Positions 26,852 to 35,963 of a stretch of DNA of 64,000 nucleotides are shown piece by piece. Below the pieces are notes generated by a model that saw only the letters and a list, made by a program, of their open reading frames with translations, was not told the origin of the DNA and did no database searches. How positions within the stretch are numbered: the first letter of the stretch is position 1; each line of letters starts with the position of its first letter. The DNA lies in the NCBI GenBank assembly GCA_003215335.1, contig QCKM01000007.1, forward strand, positions 1 through 64,000, read 5' to 3'. A program made the translations under genes and the position numbers. This stretch comes from Prochlorococcus sp. AG-409-P01 (GTDB taxonomy: Bacteria > Cyanobacteriota > Cyanobacteriia > PCC-6307 > Cyanobiaceae).

Positions 26852-27294
26852 AAATTTAACTTGACTAGTGTCGCTTCAATAAGCGCACTGATTGCTCTAG
26901 CAAGGCGCATTACGAGCTTGGGGCATGAAGCCTCAGCAAGGAGCAAGCTTAGGAATATGCTCTAAACCAATAGGCAGGAGCAGCAGCAAGGAAATACTCT
27001 TGGTAATACGAAACCAAGTTGTTTCCTATTTAAGAGCCTAGAACACAACCTTATCGGTAGAGGCTTCTTGTAATTTTCCCCAAACTGACCAATTACAGAA
27101 CAAACCAATCCATAAAATCTTAAATGCAAGTCACCCTCTAGGCTTTAGCAAAGAATCCATGCATGAACACACAGTTGCTAGTTTTTCCAATTAAAGAATT
27201 GAAAAGCAGCAACATTGGAATTAGAAAGATGAAATTTCAATTTCTTCCCCAAGCGCACTATGTTCATGGCATGGTTAGGTCAGGCTTATAAAAA
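26852..27294. promoter_or_regulatory. Divergent sufB-sufR control region
   Basis: This 443-bp gap separates the divergent sufBCDS operon and sufR and must hold both promoters. I see inverted repeats near sufR: CAATT-AAAG-AATTG (27188-27201) and TTCCAAT (27185-27191) with ATTGGAA (27214-27220). A CAAC-N6-GTTG box, described for SufR in Synechocystis, was not found by eye. No protein-coding frame is convincing. Confidence 0.5.
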
Positions 27295-27942
27295 ATGCTT
27301 AAAGAGGTGCTAGCCCCCACTCGCCAAGCAACATTAACTCTCTTGCTAAGGGAAGGTGAAAGTAGTGCGTCGAGTCTTGCGAACTCTTTGGGAATATCAG
27401 TTCAAGCAATGCGGCGTCATCTAAGAAGCCTTGAAGAAGATGGTTTAGTCAAAGCAAATCAAGTGTCAATAGGGCCAGGCCGGCCATTCAATCTTTGGGA
27501 ACTAACACAAGAAGGTGAAAATCGATTTCCCAATAGCAGCGAGAACTTTGCAATAGAGCTATTGAACTCACTCGAAACCTCTTTTTCAAAAGAGTCAATA
27601 ACAACGCTTTTCAGCATGCAAGCTCAAAAAAAAGCAGCCAACTATCACAAAAAAATCGGGCCAGGCAGTGTCAAAGATCGCTTGAAGAAGCTCGTTGAAT
27701 TACGCAGATTAGAAGGCTATATGGCTGAATTAAAACCTCTGGAGGAGAAAGTTGGTTGGTACTTGAGTGAATTCCACTGCTCTATTAGACGAATTGCTGA
27801 AGAGCATCCTGCTATATGCGATCAGGAGTTAAAGCTCATTCGACACATGTTTCCTGAATGTCACGTAGAACGAGTCAAGTGGAGGATTGATGGTGGCCAC
27901 TCTTGTGGCTTCCAAGTCACTCCAAAAGAAGGCTATGAATAA
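27295..27942 (+). CDS. sufR: SUF operon transcriptional repressor SufR
   Basis: The 215-aa protein has an N-terminal winged helix (residues about 5-60: LLREGESSASSLANSLGISVQAMRRHLRSLEEDG). Near the C-terminus four cysteines have the spacing CX12CX13CX14C, exactly the Fe-S ligand pattern of cyanobacterial SufR. It binds a 4Fe-4S cluster and represses the suf genes when clusters are sufficient. Its position divergent from sufB fits autoregulation. No clear ribosome binding site precedes the ATG. Confidence 0.95.
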   Translation: MLKEVLAPTRQATLTLLLREGESSASSLANSLGISVQAMRRHLRSLEEDGLVKANQVSIGPGRPFNLWELTQEGENRFPNSSENFAIELLNSLETSFSKESITTLFSMQAQKKAANYHKKIGPGSVKDRLKKLVELRRLEGYMAELKPLEEKVGWYLSEFHCSIRRIAEEHPAICDQELKLIRHMFPECHVERVKWRIDGGHSCGFQVTPKEGYE

Positions 27943-28330
27943 CTCAACTTCTTTTGAGGAGTCCCTACTAACTAAAAAAGAACTTGATCAAATAGAAGAC
28001 ACCCAGCTACCTATACGTGAACGCCACCATCTAAGACTCTTGGCACATTGCCTCGCATGTTTTCATTCAATTGCAGGCGATATAAAAGAAGGTCCTCTCC
28101 CAACTGAAAGCGAACAAATTCAATGGTGCTTGGAACAACCCATGCTGTCCAAAGATAAAGAATTTATACCCGTTTTAGTAGCTCAATTAAAGAAGGCAGG
28201 GCAACAACTGGAAGAACTGGCAACCTATGCAAACACATCTCCTCTAGAACTGAAATTGAAGGATTTGATTACGTCAAGCATCAAATATCATCACCAACAA
28301 GGCAGTCATCCGATCAAACGCCCTGACTGA
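27935..28330 (+). CDS. Conserved hypothetical protein downstream of sufR
   Basis: From the ATG at 27935 (MNNSTSFEESLLTKKELDQ) the protein is 131 aa, overlapping the sufR stop by 8 bp. It is helical, hydrophilic, with no membrane segment or recognisable active site (LRLLAHCLACFHSIAGD). The frame continues upstream to 27887 but the overlap with sufR then seems excessive. Cotranscription with sufR suggests a link to Fe-S control, which is only positional inference. Confidence 0.65.
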   Translation: MNNSTSFEESLLTKKELDQIEDTQLPIRERHHLRLLAHCLACFHSIAGDIKEGPLPTESEQIQWCLEQPMLSKDKEFIPVLVAQLKKAGQQLEELATYANTSPLELKLKDLITSSIKYHHQQGSHPIKRPD

Positions 28331-28520
28331 ACTGAAGAAAACAGGTGTTTTTAAAAAACAACTCCTAAAATTAAAGCTTCTCAAAAGCCTCATGCTGACG
28401 TCCAAAAAACAATTTTTTTGGGTCTGGAGTCAGTAGATCCTGACCACTTGGGTTATATACGACCGGAATAAGTGAAAATTGCCGTCGATTGATCCCAAAC
28501 AAAATCGGAGTTTTTAAGAC

Positions 28521-29615
28521 GTGATCGAAGACCAATCCCAATTATCACGTCTCACCCTCCGTCAACTGCGTTACATGGCAAGTGACTTGGGAGTCCCGCT
28601 CTACAGCAGAAAAAGCAAAGAATCACTTATTAAAGCGATTGGCCTCTACAAAAGCAAAAGAGAAGCCGATCAACAAATACTTAGGAACAACAAGGAAAGT
28701 AACTTTGAGCCCCAAGAGGGAAGCACAGTCGTTTTTCTCCCAAGAGATCCGCAATGGGCTTATGTCTTTTGGGAAATCTCTGAATCGGACCGTAAAAAAG
28801 CTCAAGAGCAAGGGGCTAACCGAATTTACCTTCGCCTAGCAGATGTAACAGGAATGACAGCGGGCACCGCCCATCCTCATACTCTTCAAGAAGTTCCTGT
28901 TGATAGCCACAGTACTGAATGGTATCTACCGATTCCTTTGTCAGATAGAGAATATCGCGTAGAGCTTGGTTATAGGTTTTCCAATAAGTGGAAATCTCTA
29001 GCATTTTCATCGGCAGCACTAGTTCCTTCTTTACATCCAAGCGATCAGATCCTCGACCAATTTGTTCCTTTTAGCCTGGAAGAAGCCACTACGAGTCCTA
29101 TCACCACGCTCCAATCCTCCACTTCCTCCACTGTTGCCGAACCTGAGACAAGAGACAACCAACTTCACGAGCGTCTTTATCAGACTGCTACAAAGCACTT
29201 TCGGGAAACCCGAGTTGGTTCAGAAGCTTTCCAAGAGCAAGACAATCTTGCCAATAGAAAGAAGAATCTGAACGATTCAGGCATAGGTCTATGGGCAAGT
29301 GGTCGTAACGAGTCCGGCATTGGCGGAATAGCTCCTCGCGAAAGGTCCTTCTGGCTAGTGGCAGATGCAGAGCTGATTGTTTATGGTTCAACTGATCCCG
29401 CCGCTCGCCTAACCATTGGTGGAGAAGAAGTCCCCCTTTCCAAGGACGGTACCTTTCGTCTACAAGTCCCATTTAGAGATGGTCAACAAAAATATCCAAT
29501 AACAGCAATCTCTTCAGATGGAGAACAAAAGCGCAACATCACTCTTAACTTTGAACGCAACACTCCAGAAGACAACACCATCACCAAGCAACATGCCAAC
29601 TCTGAATGGTTCTGA
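28521..29615 (+). CDS. SAP/Rho-N-like plus DUF4912 domain protein
   Basis: The 364-aa protein starts at GTG with a SAP/Rho_N-like helical motif (LTLRQLRYMASDLGVPLYSRKSKESLIKAI, about 10-40), which often binds nucleic acid. A DUF4912 domain follows (about 65-175: VVFLPRDPQWAYVFWEIS...). After a variable linker comes a second beta-rich repeat (YGSTDPAARLTIGGEEVPLSKDGTFRLQVPF, 295-330). DUF4912 proteins are widespread in cyanobacteria and of unknown function. The stop overlaps the start of the next small gene. Confidence 0.8.
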   Translation: MIEDQSQLSRLTLRQLRYMASDLGVPLYSRKSKESLIKAIGLYKSKREADQQILRNNKESNFEPQEGSTVVFLPRDPQWAYVFWEISESDRKKAQEQGANRIYLRLADVTGMTAGTAHPHTLQEVPVDSHSTEWYLPIPLSDREYRVELGYRFSNKWKSLAFSSAALVPSLHPSDQILDQFVPFSLEEATTSPITTLQSSTSSTVAEPETRDNQLHERLYQTATKHFRETRVGSEAFQEQDNLANRKKNLNDSGIGLWASGRNESGIGGIAPRERSFWLVADAELIVYGSTDPAARLTIGGEEVPLSKDGTFRLQVPFRDGQQKYPITAISSDGEQKRNITLNFERNTPEDNTITKQHANSEWF

Positions 29616-29808
29616 TCAAAACTCACAGTCTTTAAGCAGATTGCGCTTTTTCGTGGCAATCACACCAGTTGCAGGAGCTTTGATATTTCCCCTAGTAGTA
29701 CCACTTGTAATGACCTGGCTTGGAATTTCTAGTGGTGTATTAATCGCCTTGGCACTTAGCACTGTTTGGTTCGTTGCCATGCTCAGCACCTCAGAGATGC
29801 CCCATTAG
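29593..29808 (+). CDS. Small two-helix membrane protein
   Basis: The 71-aa protein begins MPTLNGSDQNSQSLSRLRFF and has two hydrophobic spans (FVAITPVAGALIFPLVVPLV and GISSGVLIALALSTVWFVAM) and an acidic tail. Its ATG lies inside the end of the DUF4912 gene (23 bp overlap), so the two are likely coexpressed. An upstream ATG at 29518 in the same frame overlaps too far to be preferred. No function is recognised. Confidence 0.65.
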   Translation: MPTLNGSDQNSQSLSRLRFFVAITPVAGALIFPLVVPLVMTWLGISSGVLIALALSTVWFVAMLSTSEMPH

Positions 29809-29912
29809 CTGCCAAAAGTCAAATTTTTAGAAATTTATAGAAAAAAGTTCAGCAATAATTAAAAAACAAAGGATTTGGCGATCAATTCATAAGAATCAGA
29901 ATAGAGGTTCCT

Positions 29913-30320
29913 ATGAGCATCAACAAAGTTCATTCCATATTGGCTGTCATCAGCCTTTGCGTTCTGCCCGCACCTGCGGCAAGGAGCGATTGGTACAACA
30001 TTCCAATGCCAACAAAGAGTGAACTTCAAGCGATACAACTAGAAGCTTATATTTGCTCACGTGAAAACAATGCACAGTCTTGCGAAAGGACTCGACAATT
30101 AGCCGATCCCCTAATGGATCACCCCAGATTGCCCAGTATATGCAAAGACACGGTTTGGCAATTACTCCAAAGCTCAAAAAAAGCAGAGAATAATAATTAC
30201 ATTCGTAGAGATGCTATAGATCTACCAGCAAGAAGAATTGCAGTGGTTTGTATAAAGCGAATCAAGCCATCATCTCCTGCCATGATGAAGAATACATCAG
30301 CGAGCAGACGTCAAATATAA
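29913..30320 (+). CDS. Secreted or periplasmic hypothetical protein
   Basis: This 135-aa protein starts with a signal-peptide-like segment (MSINKVHSILAVISLCVLPAPAARS, cleavage near residue 25). The mature part has four to five Cys (YICSRENNAQSCERTR, ICKDT, AVVCIKR) that could form disulfides outside the cytosol. No family is recognised. It stands between the DUF4912 pair and pgm. Confidence 0.65.
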   Translation: MSINKVHSILAVISLCVLPAPAARSDWYNIPMPTKSELQAIQLEAYICSRENNAQSCERTRQLADPLMDHPRLPSICKDTVWQLLQSSKKAENNNYIRRDAIDLPARRIAVVCIKRIKPSSPAMMKNTSASRRQI

Positions 30321-30398
30321 CTAATTTTGAATTAATCTCTTATTGCCAAAAAGGAATAGCTTTATAGAAATAAAGCGATAAACAACAAAAAACATGCA

Positions 30399-30524
30399 AT
30401 GATTTCATATAAATTCCGAAAAGAAATCTTCCTATTCAACCTCTTGATGCATAAGAAAAGATTCGAAGGTCCAAATGCATCCACATTATCGACTGGACCA
30501 AATTTCTTATTAGCAGTTGCTTGA
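30399..30524 (+). CDS. Possible small ORF upstream of pgm
   Basis: An ATG frame of 41 codons ends FEGPNASTLSTGPNFLLAVA before TGA. The Pro/Asn/Ser-rich start and hydrophobic end are unusual for random sequence, and a second ATG at 30447 would give 25 aa. There is no clear ribosome binding site. It fills part of the 263-bp gap before pgm and may be chance. Confidence 0.25.
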   Translation: MISYKFRKEIFLFNLLMHKKRFEGPNASTLSTGPNFLLAVA

Positions 30525-30583
30525 TGAAGAATGATATTCATTATATTGAATCTTTGAGTTCGCTTTAGAAGAACTCTTTTCTA

Positions 30584-32242
30584 ATGACTCCGTCAAATCA
30601 TTCAGAATCCATTAGACGCAAAGTGCGTTTAAATAAAACCTTTACCGACCAAAAACCTGGCACGTCAGGTCTTAGAAAAAGCAGCAAAGAATTCGAACAA
30701 CCTCAATATCTAGAAAGCTTTATCGAAGCTGTTCTTCGAACCTTACCTAATGTTTCTGGAGGAACGCTAATCGTTGGCGGAGACGGACGCTACGGCAACT
30801 TACCTGCAATTGATGTCATCCTGAAGATGGGAGCTGCCCATGGGCTAAAGCGTGTTATCACCACTACGAGTGGGATTCTCTCAACACCAGCAGCCTCTCA
30901 TCTGATTCGTACACATAAAGCCATTGGAGGGATAATCCTCTCAGCAAGCCATAACGCCGGAGGTCCAGACGGCGACTTTGGAGTCAAAATAAACGGTGCT
31001 AATGGTGGCCCTGCTCCAGAATCACTAACGAACGCGATATTTGAATGCACAAAAGAACTAGAGGAATACTTCTTATTAGAGGGGCCATCAATCTCTTTAA
31101 AGATTCCTGGAATGCATTACATCAATGCTATGGCTGTTGAGGTAATTGATGGCATTGAAGATTACACAACATTGATGCAGAGAATATTTGACTTCGACCG
31201 CATAGAGACCTTAATCAAAAATGATTTTCCTATTATTTTTGACGCACTTCATGCGGTAACTGGTCCATATGCCAAACGAATTTTAGAAGGTCTATTGGGT
31301 GCCTCAACCGGCACAGTCCGAAATGGCATCCCACTTGAAGACTTCGGTGGTGGACATCCAGATCCCAACCTCACATACGCGCATGAGTTAGCAAGTCTTC
31401 TATTAGATAGTAATAAATATTGCTTTGGAGCAGCTTGTGATGGTGATGGTGATAGGAATATGATTCTAGGTAAAGGTTGCTTCGTAAATCCAAGTGATAG
31501 CCTCGCAGTTCTCACAGCTAACGCCCACCTAGTTCCTGCTTATGCCAATGGTCTAACGGGTGTCGCACGTTCTATGCCTACAAGTGCTGCTGTAGATGTA
31601 GTGGCAAAAGATCTTGGCATCAATTGCTTTGAGACACCTACTGGTTGGAAATTCTTTGGAAATCTACTCGACGAAAATCTAATAACACTTTGCGGTGAAG
31701 AAAGTTTTGGGACAGGAAGCAATCATGTAAGAGAAAAAGATGGTCTCTGGGCCGTATTATTTTGGCTCCAAATACTTGCAGAGAAAGGTTGCTCAGTCTC
31801 AGAGTTAATGACAATGCACTGGAGTCATTATGGAAGACACTACTACTCTCGTCATGACTATGAGGAAATAAAATCAGAAGCAGCGAATGATCTTTATGCC
31901 CGTCTCAAAAAAATGTTGCCTACACTTGTAGGGCAAGCATTCGCCGGGAGCGAAGTCAGTCTGGCCGATGACTTCAGCTATAACGATCCAGTAGATAACT
32001 CTATTACAACAAATCAAGGCTTAAGGCTTATTTTAAAAGATGGCAGCCGTGTAATCATGCGCCTCTCAGGGACAGGGACAAAAGGGGCAACCTTACGCGT
32101 ATACCTAGAAAGGTACGTTCCCAAAACAGGGGATCTCACCCAAGATCCTCAGCGAGCTCTTTCAAACTTAATAACTGGGATCAATAACCTTGCAGAAATC
32201 AAACAACGCACTGGGATGAGCAGGCCAACAGTAATTACTTAA
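30584..32242 (+). CDS. pgm: Phosphoglucomutase (alpha-D-glucose-phosphate specific)
   Basis: The 552-aa protein has the phosphoserine loop LSASHNAGG (about 127), the metal loop DGDGDRNM and the sugar-binding loop CGEESFGTGSNHVREKDG. It interconverts glucose-1-phosphate and glucose-6-phosphate, linking glycogen synthesis and breakdown with central metabolism. Length and motifs match the eukaryotic-like alpha-PGM family. It precedes the RarA fusion gene. Confidence 0.96.
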   Translation: MTPSNHSESIRRKVRLNKTFTDQKPGTSGLRKSSKEFEQPQYLESFIEAVLRTLPNVSGGTLIVGGDGRYGNLPAIDVILKMGAAHGLKRVITTTSGILSTPAASHLIRTHKAIGGIILSASHNAGGPDGDFGVKINGANGGPAPESLTNAIFECTKELEEYFLLEGPSISLKIPGMHYINAMAVEVIDGIEDYTTLMQRIFDFDRIETLIKNDFPIIFDALHAVTGPYAKRILEGLLGASTGTVRNGIPLEDFGGGHPDPNLTYAHELASLLLDSNKYCFGAACDGDGDRNMILGKGCFVNPSDSLAVLTANAHLVPAYANGLTGVARSMPTSAAVDVVAKDLGINCFETPTGWKFFGNLLDENLITLCGEESFGTGSNHVREKDGLWAVLFWLQILAEKGCSVSELMTMHWSHYGRHYYSRHDYEEIKSEAANDLYARLKKMLPTLVGQAFAGSEVSLADDFSYNDPVDNSITTNQGLRLILKDGSRVIMRLSGTGTKGATLRVYLERYVPKTGDLTQDPQRALSNLITGINNLAEIKQRTGMSRPTVIT

Positions 32243-32378
32243 CCAAGCATTCCTTCTTCGATGCACTATGCAAAAGGCCTAACACCTCTTATAAAAGAAC
32301 TCAATAGAAGTTTTGATTGCTTCTATCAATGCTTTTCAAAATTCACCATTCAATCAAGAGAGAATCATTTAGAAGGTA

Positions 32379-34610
32379 GTGAAGAACGTGAGTCAAGATC
32401 TTTTTAGTTTTCATGGCGATCAAGAGATCCAACGTCACGCTCCTCTGGCAGATCGACTTCGACCTGAAACCTTAGACGAGTTTGTTGGGCAGAGTGCAAT
32501 TCTTGCAGAAGGTCGTCTACTTCGCAGAGCGATTACAACCGATAGGATTGGCAACTTACTTTTACATGGACCACCAGGGATTGGCAAAACGACTTTAGCC
32601 AGAATCATTGCCAGACATACACGTGCACATTTCAGCTGTCTAAATGCTGTTCTTGCAGGAGTCAAAGAACTCCGACAGGAAGTGGCCGATGCAAGGAAAA
32701 GGCTGGAGCAACATAGTCTGCGCACTATTCTTTTCATCGACGAAGTACATCGATTCAACAGTGCCCAGCAAGATGCTCTCTTGCCATGGGTCGAGAATGG
32801 GACCGTGACACTTATAGGTGCTACAACAGAAAATCCATATTTCGAAGTAAACAAAGCTTTAGTTAGTCGCTCACGAGTCTTCAGACTGCAAGCACTTCAA
32901 ACTAATGATCTACATCAGCTCCTTTCACGTGCATTAAAAGATCGTGCAAGAGGTTATGGAGACCTGCAGGTAGACATCTCTAATGATGCCGCCAACCATC
33001 TAGTTAACGTAGCCAATGGGGATGCAAGAAGTCTTCTTAATGCCTTAGAGCTCGCGGTAGAAAGTACACCTGCTAATGAAGCAGGAGAAATAGAAATCAA
33101 CCTATCTATTGCAGAAGAATCGATACAAGAGCGCGCTGTTCTCTATGACAAGCAAGGTGATGCACATTTCGACACCATCAGTGCATTTATCAAGTCACTT
33201 CGTGGTTCAGATGCTGATGCTGCAATGTTTTGGCTGGCAAGGATGGTAGCAGCGGGAGAAAGTCCGAGATTTATCTTTCGGCGCATGCTTATTGCAGCTG
33301 GAGAAGACGTTGGTCTTGCTGACCCTCAGGCGATCGTAATAGTCGAAGCCTGCGCTTCAGCCTACGAGCGAATCGGCCTACCTGAAGGGCTTTATCCTCT
33401 CGCTCAAGCAGCCCTTTACCTGGCCTGCGCAGACAAAAGCAATAGTGTAATGGGATTCTTTGATGCATTAACGGTTGTACGAGATAGCGAACGCCAAGAA
33501 ATACCCAGTCATATACGTGACTCCCATCGTGATAAAGAAGCAATGGGAGATGGCCTTGGATACCGATATCCCCATGCCTATGAAAATCACTGGGTTGCGC
33601 AACAGTATTTGCCGAACGAATTGCAGGGAGAAGTTTTTTGGAAGCCCAGTCTTAATGGGTGGGAAGGGGAACGAAGATCCAGCCTATTCAAAAGAAGAGC
33701 TGCACAACTTGCTTCATTGACAGAATCAACTCAAGAACATCCGCTAGTTGTCAGCCATGGCCCAACCACCCCTCAACTAGAAAGGTGGTTACAACGCCAA
33801 CTCAATCAAGAAGGTGAAAGACTGCTTGAACTTCGAAGAAGACTTTGGTCGGAAGTCTCATGGCAACGTCACCATCGAGTATTGGTAATAGGTGCGCAAT
33901 CACTCTTATGGTCCATCGACCCATTAGAAGAAGTCCCCGAGGGCGGAGTGACTATCCTATATAGAACATCTCAAGAACAAGGTCGTCTAACAGCGGAAAT
34001 CAATCTTCTAGATCCACTAATACGACCAAAACTTCTAAAATGGGACGAAAAATCACTCGACAAATTGCCATCTGATCACAACTTTGAGTGGGTAGGAGGT
34101 CGTATATCCAACCAAGACCTTACCAATCTAGAAATAGACGGGCTTTGGGCAAAGATCAGTCATCGCTGCACATCTCATGCAGAGTTAAGACTCCTAATCA
34201 CACGAGCAGAAGCTGGTCCAGCAACAAGTCTACTTAAATTAGTCAATACAGAAGAAACCACTACCAAAGAGCGTACTCTTCTCAACAAGCTTGTTGCGCT
34301 TGAATCCAAATGGCTAAGCGATCAACAGCATGAAGCAAAACTAAAACAAAAGCTCATGGAACTAAAATGGAACACAAGATTAAAGCAATGGAACGAATCA
34401 CTCTCTTATCTCATTGACGAGAGTTTTGAGGATCGGTTACTCGCAGAAGGCAGGCCATATCGCCAATTGCTATCTAAAAATGGTGGCTCAGAGTTCCTAG
34501 AAGGTCTTCATAAGCTTCTTAAGCGAAATCGAGGTAAACACCTACCTCAAAATCTTATACATCAACTCCTTATTGGCAATAAAAACAATCACAGTCAAAA
34601 TTCCAACTAA
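32379..34610 (+). CDS. RarA/MgsA-type AAA ATPase with a fused C-terminal domain
   Basis: The 743-aa protein has an N-terminal RarA clamp-loader-like ATPase (Walker A GPPGIGKTT, DEVHRFN Walker B, GATTENPYFEVN sensor) and RarA C-terminal helices to about residue 430. A further about 300 residues follow, containing a Rossmann-like segment (HRVLVIGAQSLLWSIDPLEE) with a methyltransferase look but no clear SAM motif. RarA acts at stalled replication forks. Start is GTG at 32379. E. coli RarA is about 450 aa, so this is an extended form. Confidence 0.9.
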   Translation: MKNVSQDLFSFHGDQEIQRHAPLADRLRPETLDEFVGQSAILAEGRLLRRAITTDRIGNLLLHGPPGIGKTTLARIIARHTRAHFSCLNAVLAGVKELRQEVADARKRLEQHSLRTILFIDEVHRFNSAQQDALLPWVENGTVTLIGATTENPYFEVNKALVSRSRVFRLQALQTNDLHQLLSRALKDRARGYGDLQVDISNDAANHLVNVANGDARSLLNALELAVESTPANEAGEIEINLSIAEESIQERAVLYDKQGDAHFDTISAFIKSLRGSDADAAMFWLARMVAAGESPRFIFRRMLIAAGEDVGLADPQAIVIVEACASAYERIGLPEGLYPLAQAALYLACADKSNSVMGFFDALTVVRDSERQEIPSHIRDSHRDKEAMGDGLGYRYPHAYENHWVAQQYLPNELQGEVFWKPSLNGWEGERRSSLFKRRAAQLASLTESTQEHPLVVSHGPTTPQLERWLQRQLNQEGERLLELRRRLWSEVSWQRHHRVLVIGAQSLLWSIDPLEEVPEGGVTILYRTSQEQGRLTAEINLLDPLIRPKLLKWDEKSLDKLPSDHNFEWVGGRISNQDLTNLEIDGLWAKISHRCTSHAELRLLITRAEAGPATSLLKLVNTEETTTKERTLLNKLVALESKWLSDQQHEAKLKQKLMELKWNTRLKQWNESLSYLIDESFEDRLLAEGRPYRQLLSKNGGSEFLEGLHKLLKRNRGKHLPQNLIHQLLIGNKNNHSQNSN

Positions 34611-34671
34611 GGAAAATCAACTTTTATAATAAAAATAAGACAACTTACATGAAGATTTCGTCAATCAAAGA

Positions 34672-35307
34672 TCAACAAAACTTTCGAAAGGCATTACTTC
34701 TATCAGGAATATCCTTTTGGCCAGCCTGAAGGCATGCTGGCAAAAATATAAACACGGAAAAAATCTTATTGCAATTCATTTGCTCACATTTATCAAAGTT
34801 AAGTGAACCTGTTTCCATGCGCTTTAAAATCCCACGCGAAGAGATAGTCCCATTAGCAGAATCTAAAATAATTGCAGATCTTAATGCCATCCAAACCCTA
34901 TCTCCAAAGATATTTACAGGGTAATAAGGTTTAGTATTCTTCTTTAGCAAAGCAGTACCTTCTGATGAATACAGGAATCTTGCAAGCCTAATTGGATCAA
35001 CTTTATATAGCTTAAGCATACTTTTGCGAATTTCTTTCCCACTCCAACCAGAGTTTAAAATTGCTGAGTTCAAGTCAGAGTTTCTAGTTTCACCTGAATC
35101 AAAGAATTCATCTAAAGGACTTGATTGAGCAAGATACAGGATTGAGCTCCTTTGATGATATAGAGCTTGCTTAGCACTTACCTCAAAAGAAGCAAAATAA
35201 CTCAAAAAAGGTATAAACATTATCCAACTAACTGTAATTCGAACAGGCCTAGGAAAAGGCAACCGTGGCATTTGCAAGAGCCTTCTAATAATTACAAGCA
35301 TTGTCAA
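34672..35307 (-). CDS. DUF1400-like exported protein
   Basis: The 211-aa protein has an N-terminal hydrophobic segment (VRITVSWIMFIPFLSYFASFEVSA), likely a signal anchor. The next region (about 60-165: LDEFFDSGETRNSD..., RFLYSSEGTALL, ALRSAIILDSANGTISSRGILKRM) resembles DUF1400, normally the N-terminal part of a family of exported alpha/beta hydrolases. The catalytic hydrolase half is absent, and the last 45 residues look unrelated. It may be a truncated member or a stand-alone DUF1400 domain. It lies 1 bp from the PPTase gene, in the same direction. Confidence 0.6.
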   Translation of the reverse strand: MTMLVIIRRLLQMPRLPFPRPVRITVSWIMFIPFLSYFASFEVSAKQALYHQRSSILYLAQSSPLDEFFDSGETRNSDLNSAILNSGWSGKEIRKSMLKLYKVDPIRLARFLYSSEGTALLKKNTKPYYPVNIFGDRVWMALRSAIILDSANGTISSRGILKRMETGSLNFDKCEQMNCNKIFSVFIFLPACLQAGQKDIPDRSNAFRKFC

Positions 35308-35931
35308 TCAAGCCAGGCAAATTATGGGGCTATTTGCCAATTCTGACTTCATAGCCACTACTGCAATACTCCAATTTCTACAATGAAGTCTATTAACACT
35401 AAGCTCATAACCCAAAATCTTATGGCGAATCAATAACGCATCTGAACTACAGCACCAATTAACTAGGTCCTCAGCAAGGCTTCCTCGTTGCCACTTAATT
35501 GCAGCTTCCTTACACAACCATCTATCTAAAACTGCTTTCCTCAGAGCTTCTCCTTGCAAGGACACAAGAGCAATGTTCTCCTCCTCAGAGTAATAACGAT
35601 CTGCCAGTGCACTGGCAGAAAAAGCCCTGTCTGTTCGCTCTAGATCAACTCCCAATTTCTGTTGAGACCATCCAATGAGCAATGCATCTCGACAATGACT
35701 AAAACTGATGTAGCCCCAACCTTCTTCCAGTTCAGGCGGCTTCCCTGGATTGGCCTTAAGAGGAATATCTAAAGCTGGTACATTCCACAAATCAGACAAT
35801 GCCTGTCTCGCATAACCTCGAGAGTGGCGGAATTGCCTGGAACGCATTTTGGGCAAGCTAGCTGCTATGTCCTCCTCATGCTGAGTAATTGACTGAATAG
35901 GAGCGTCCGTGGAAAACAACCAGAACGCCAT
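35308..35931 (-). CDS. 4'-phosphopantetheinyl transferase (Sfp/HetI type)
   Basis: From the ATG at 35931 the protein is 207 aa. It has the PPTase motifs GVDLERTDR and WLCKEAAIKW with the metal-binding Asp and Glu. It transfers phosphopantetheine from CoA to acyl carrier proteins. The frame runs upstream to 36009 but that extension overlaps bcp; MAFWLFSTDAP at 35931 gives a sensible 32-bp divergent gap to bcp. Confidence 0.9.
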   Translation of the reverse strand: MAFWLFSTDAPIQSITQHEEDIAASLPKMRSRQFRHSRGYARQALSDLWNVPALDIPLKANPGKPPELEEGWGYISFSHCRDALLIGWSQQKLGVDLERTDRAFSASALADRYYSEEENIALVSLQGEALRKAVLDRWLCKEAAIKWQRGSLAEDLVNWCCSSDALLIRHKILGYELSVNRLHCRNWSIAVVAMKSELANSPIICLA

Positions 35932-35963
35932 TACTCTTGATCCAGGAACTTCTAAATCAATCA

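Noticed and set aside
27285-27294. TATAAA directly before the sufR ATG as a -10 box
   Set aside because: It is only a few bases from the start codon, so transcription would begin within or after the ATG; probably chance in AT-rich DNA.
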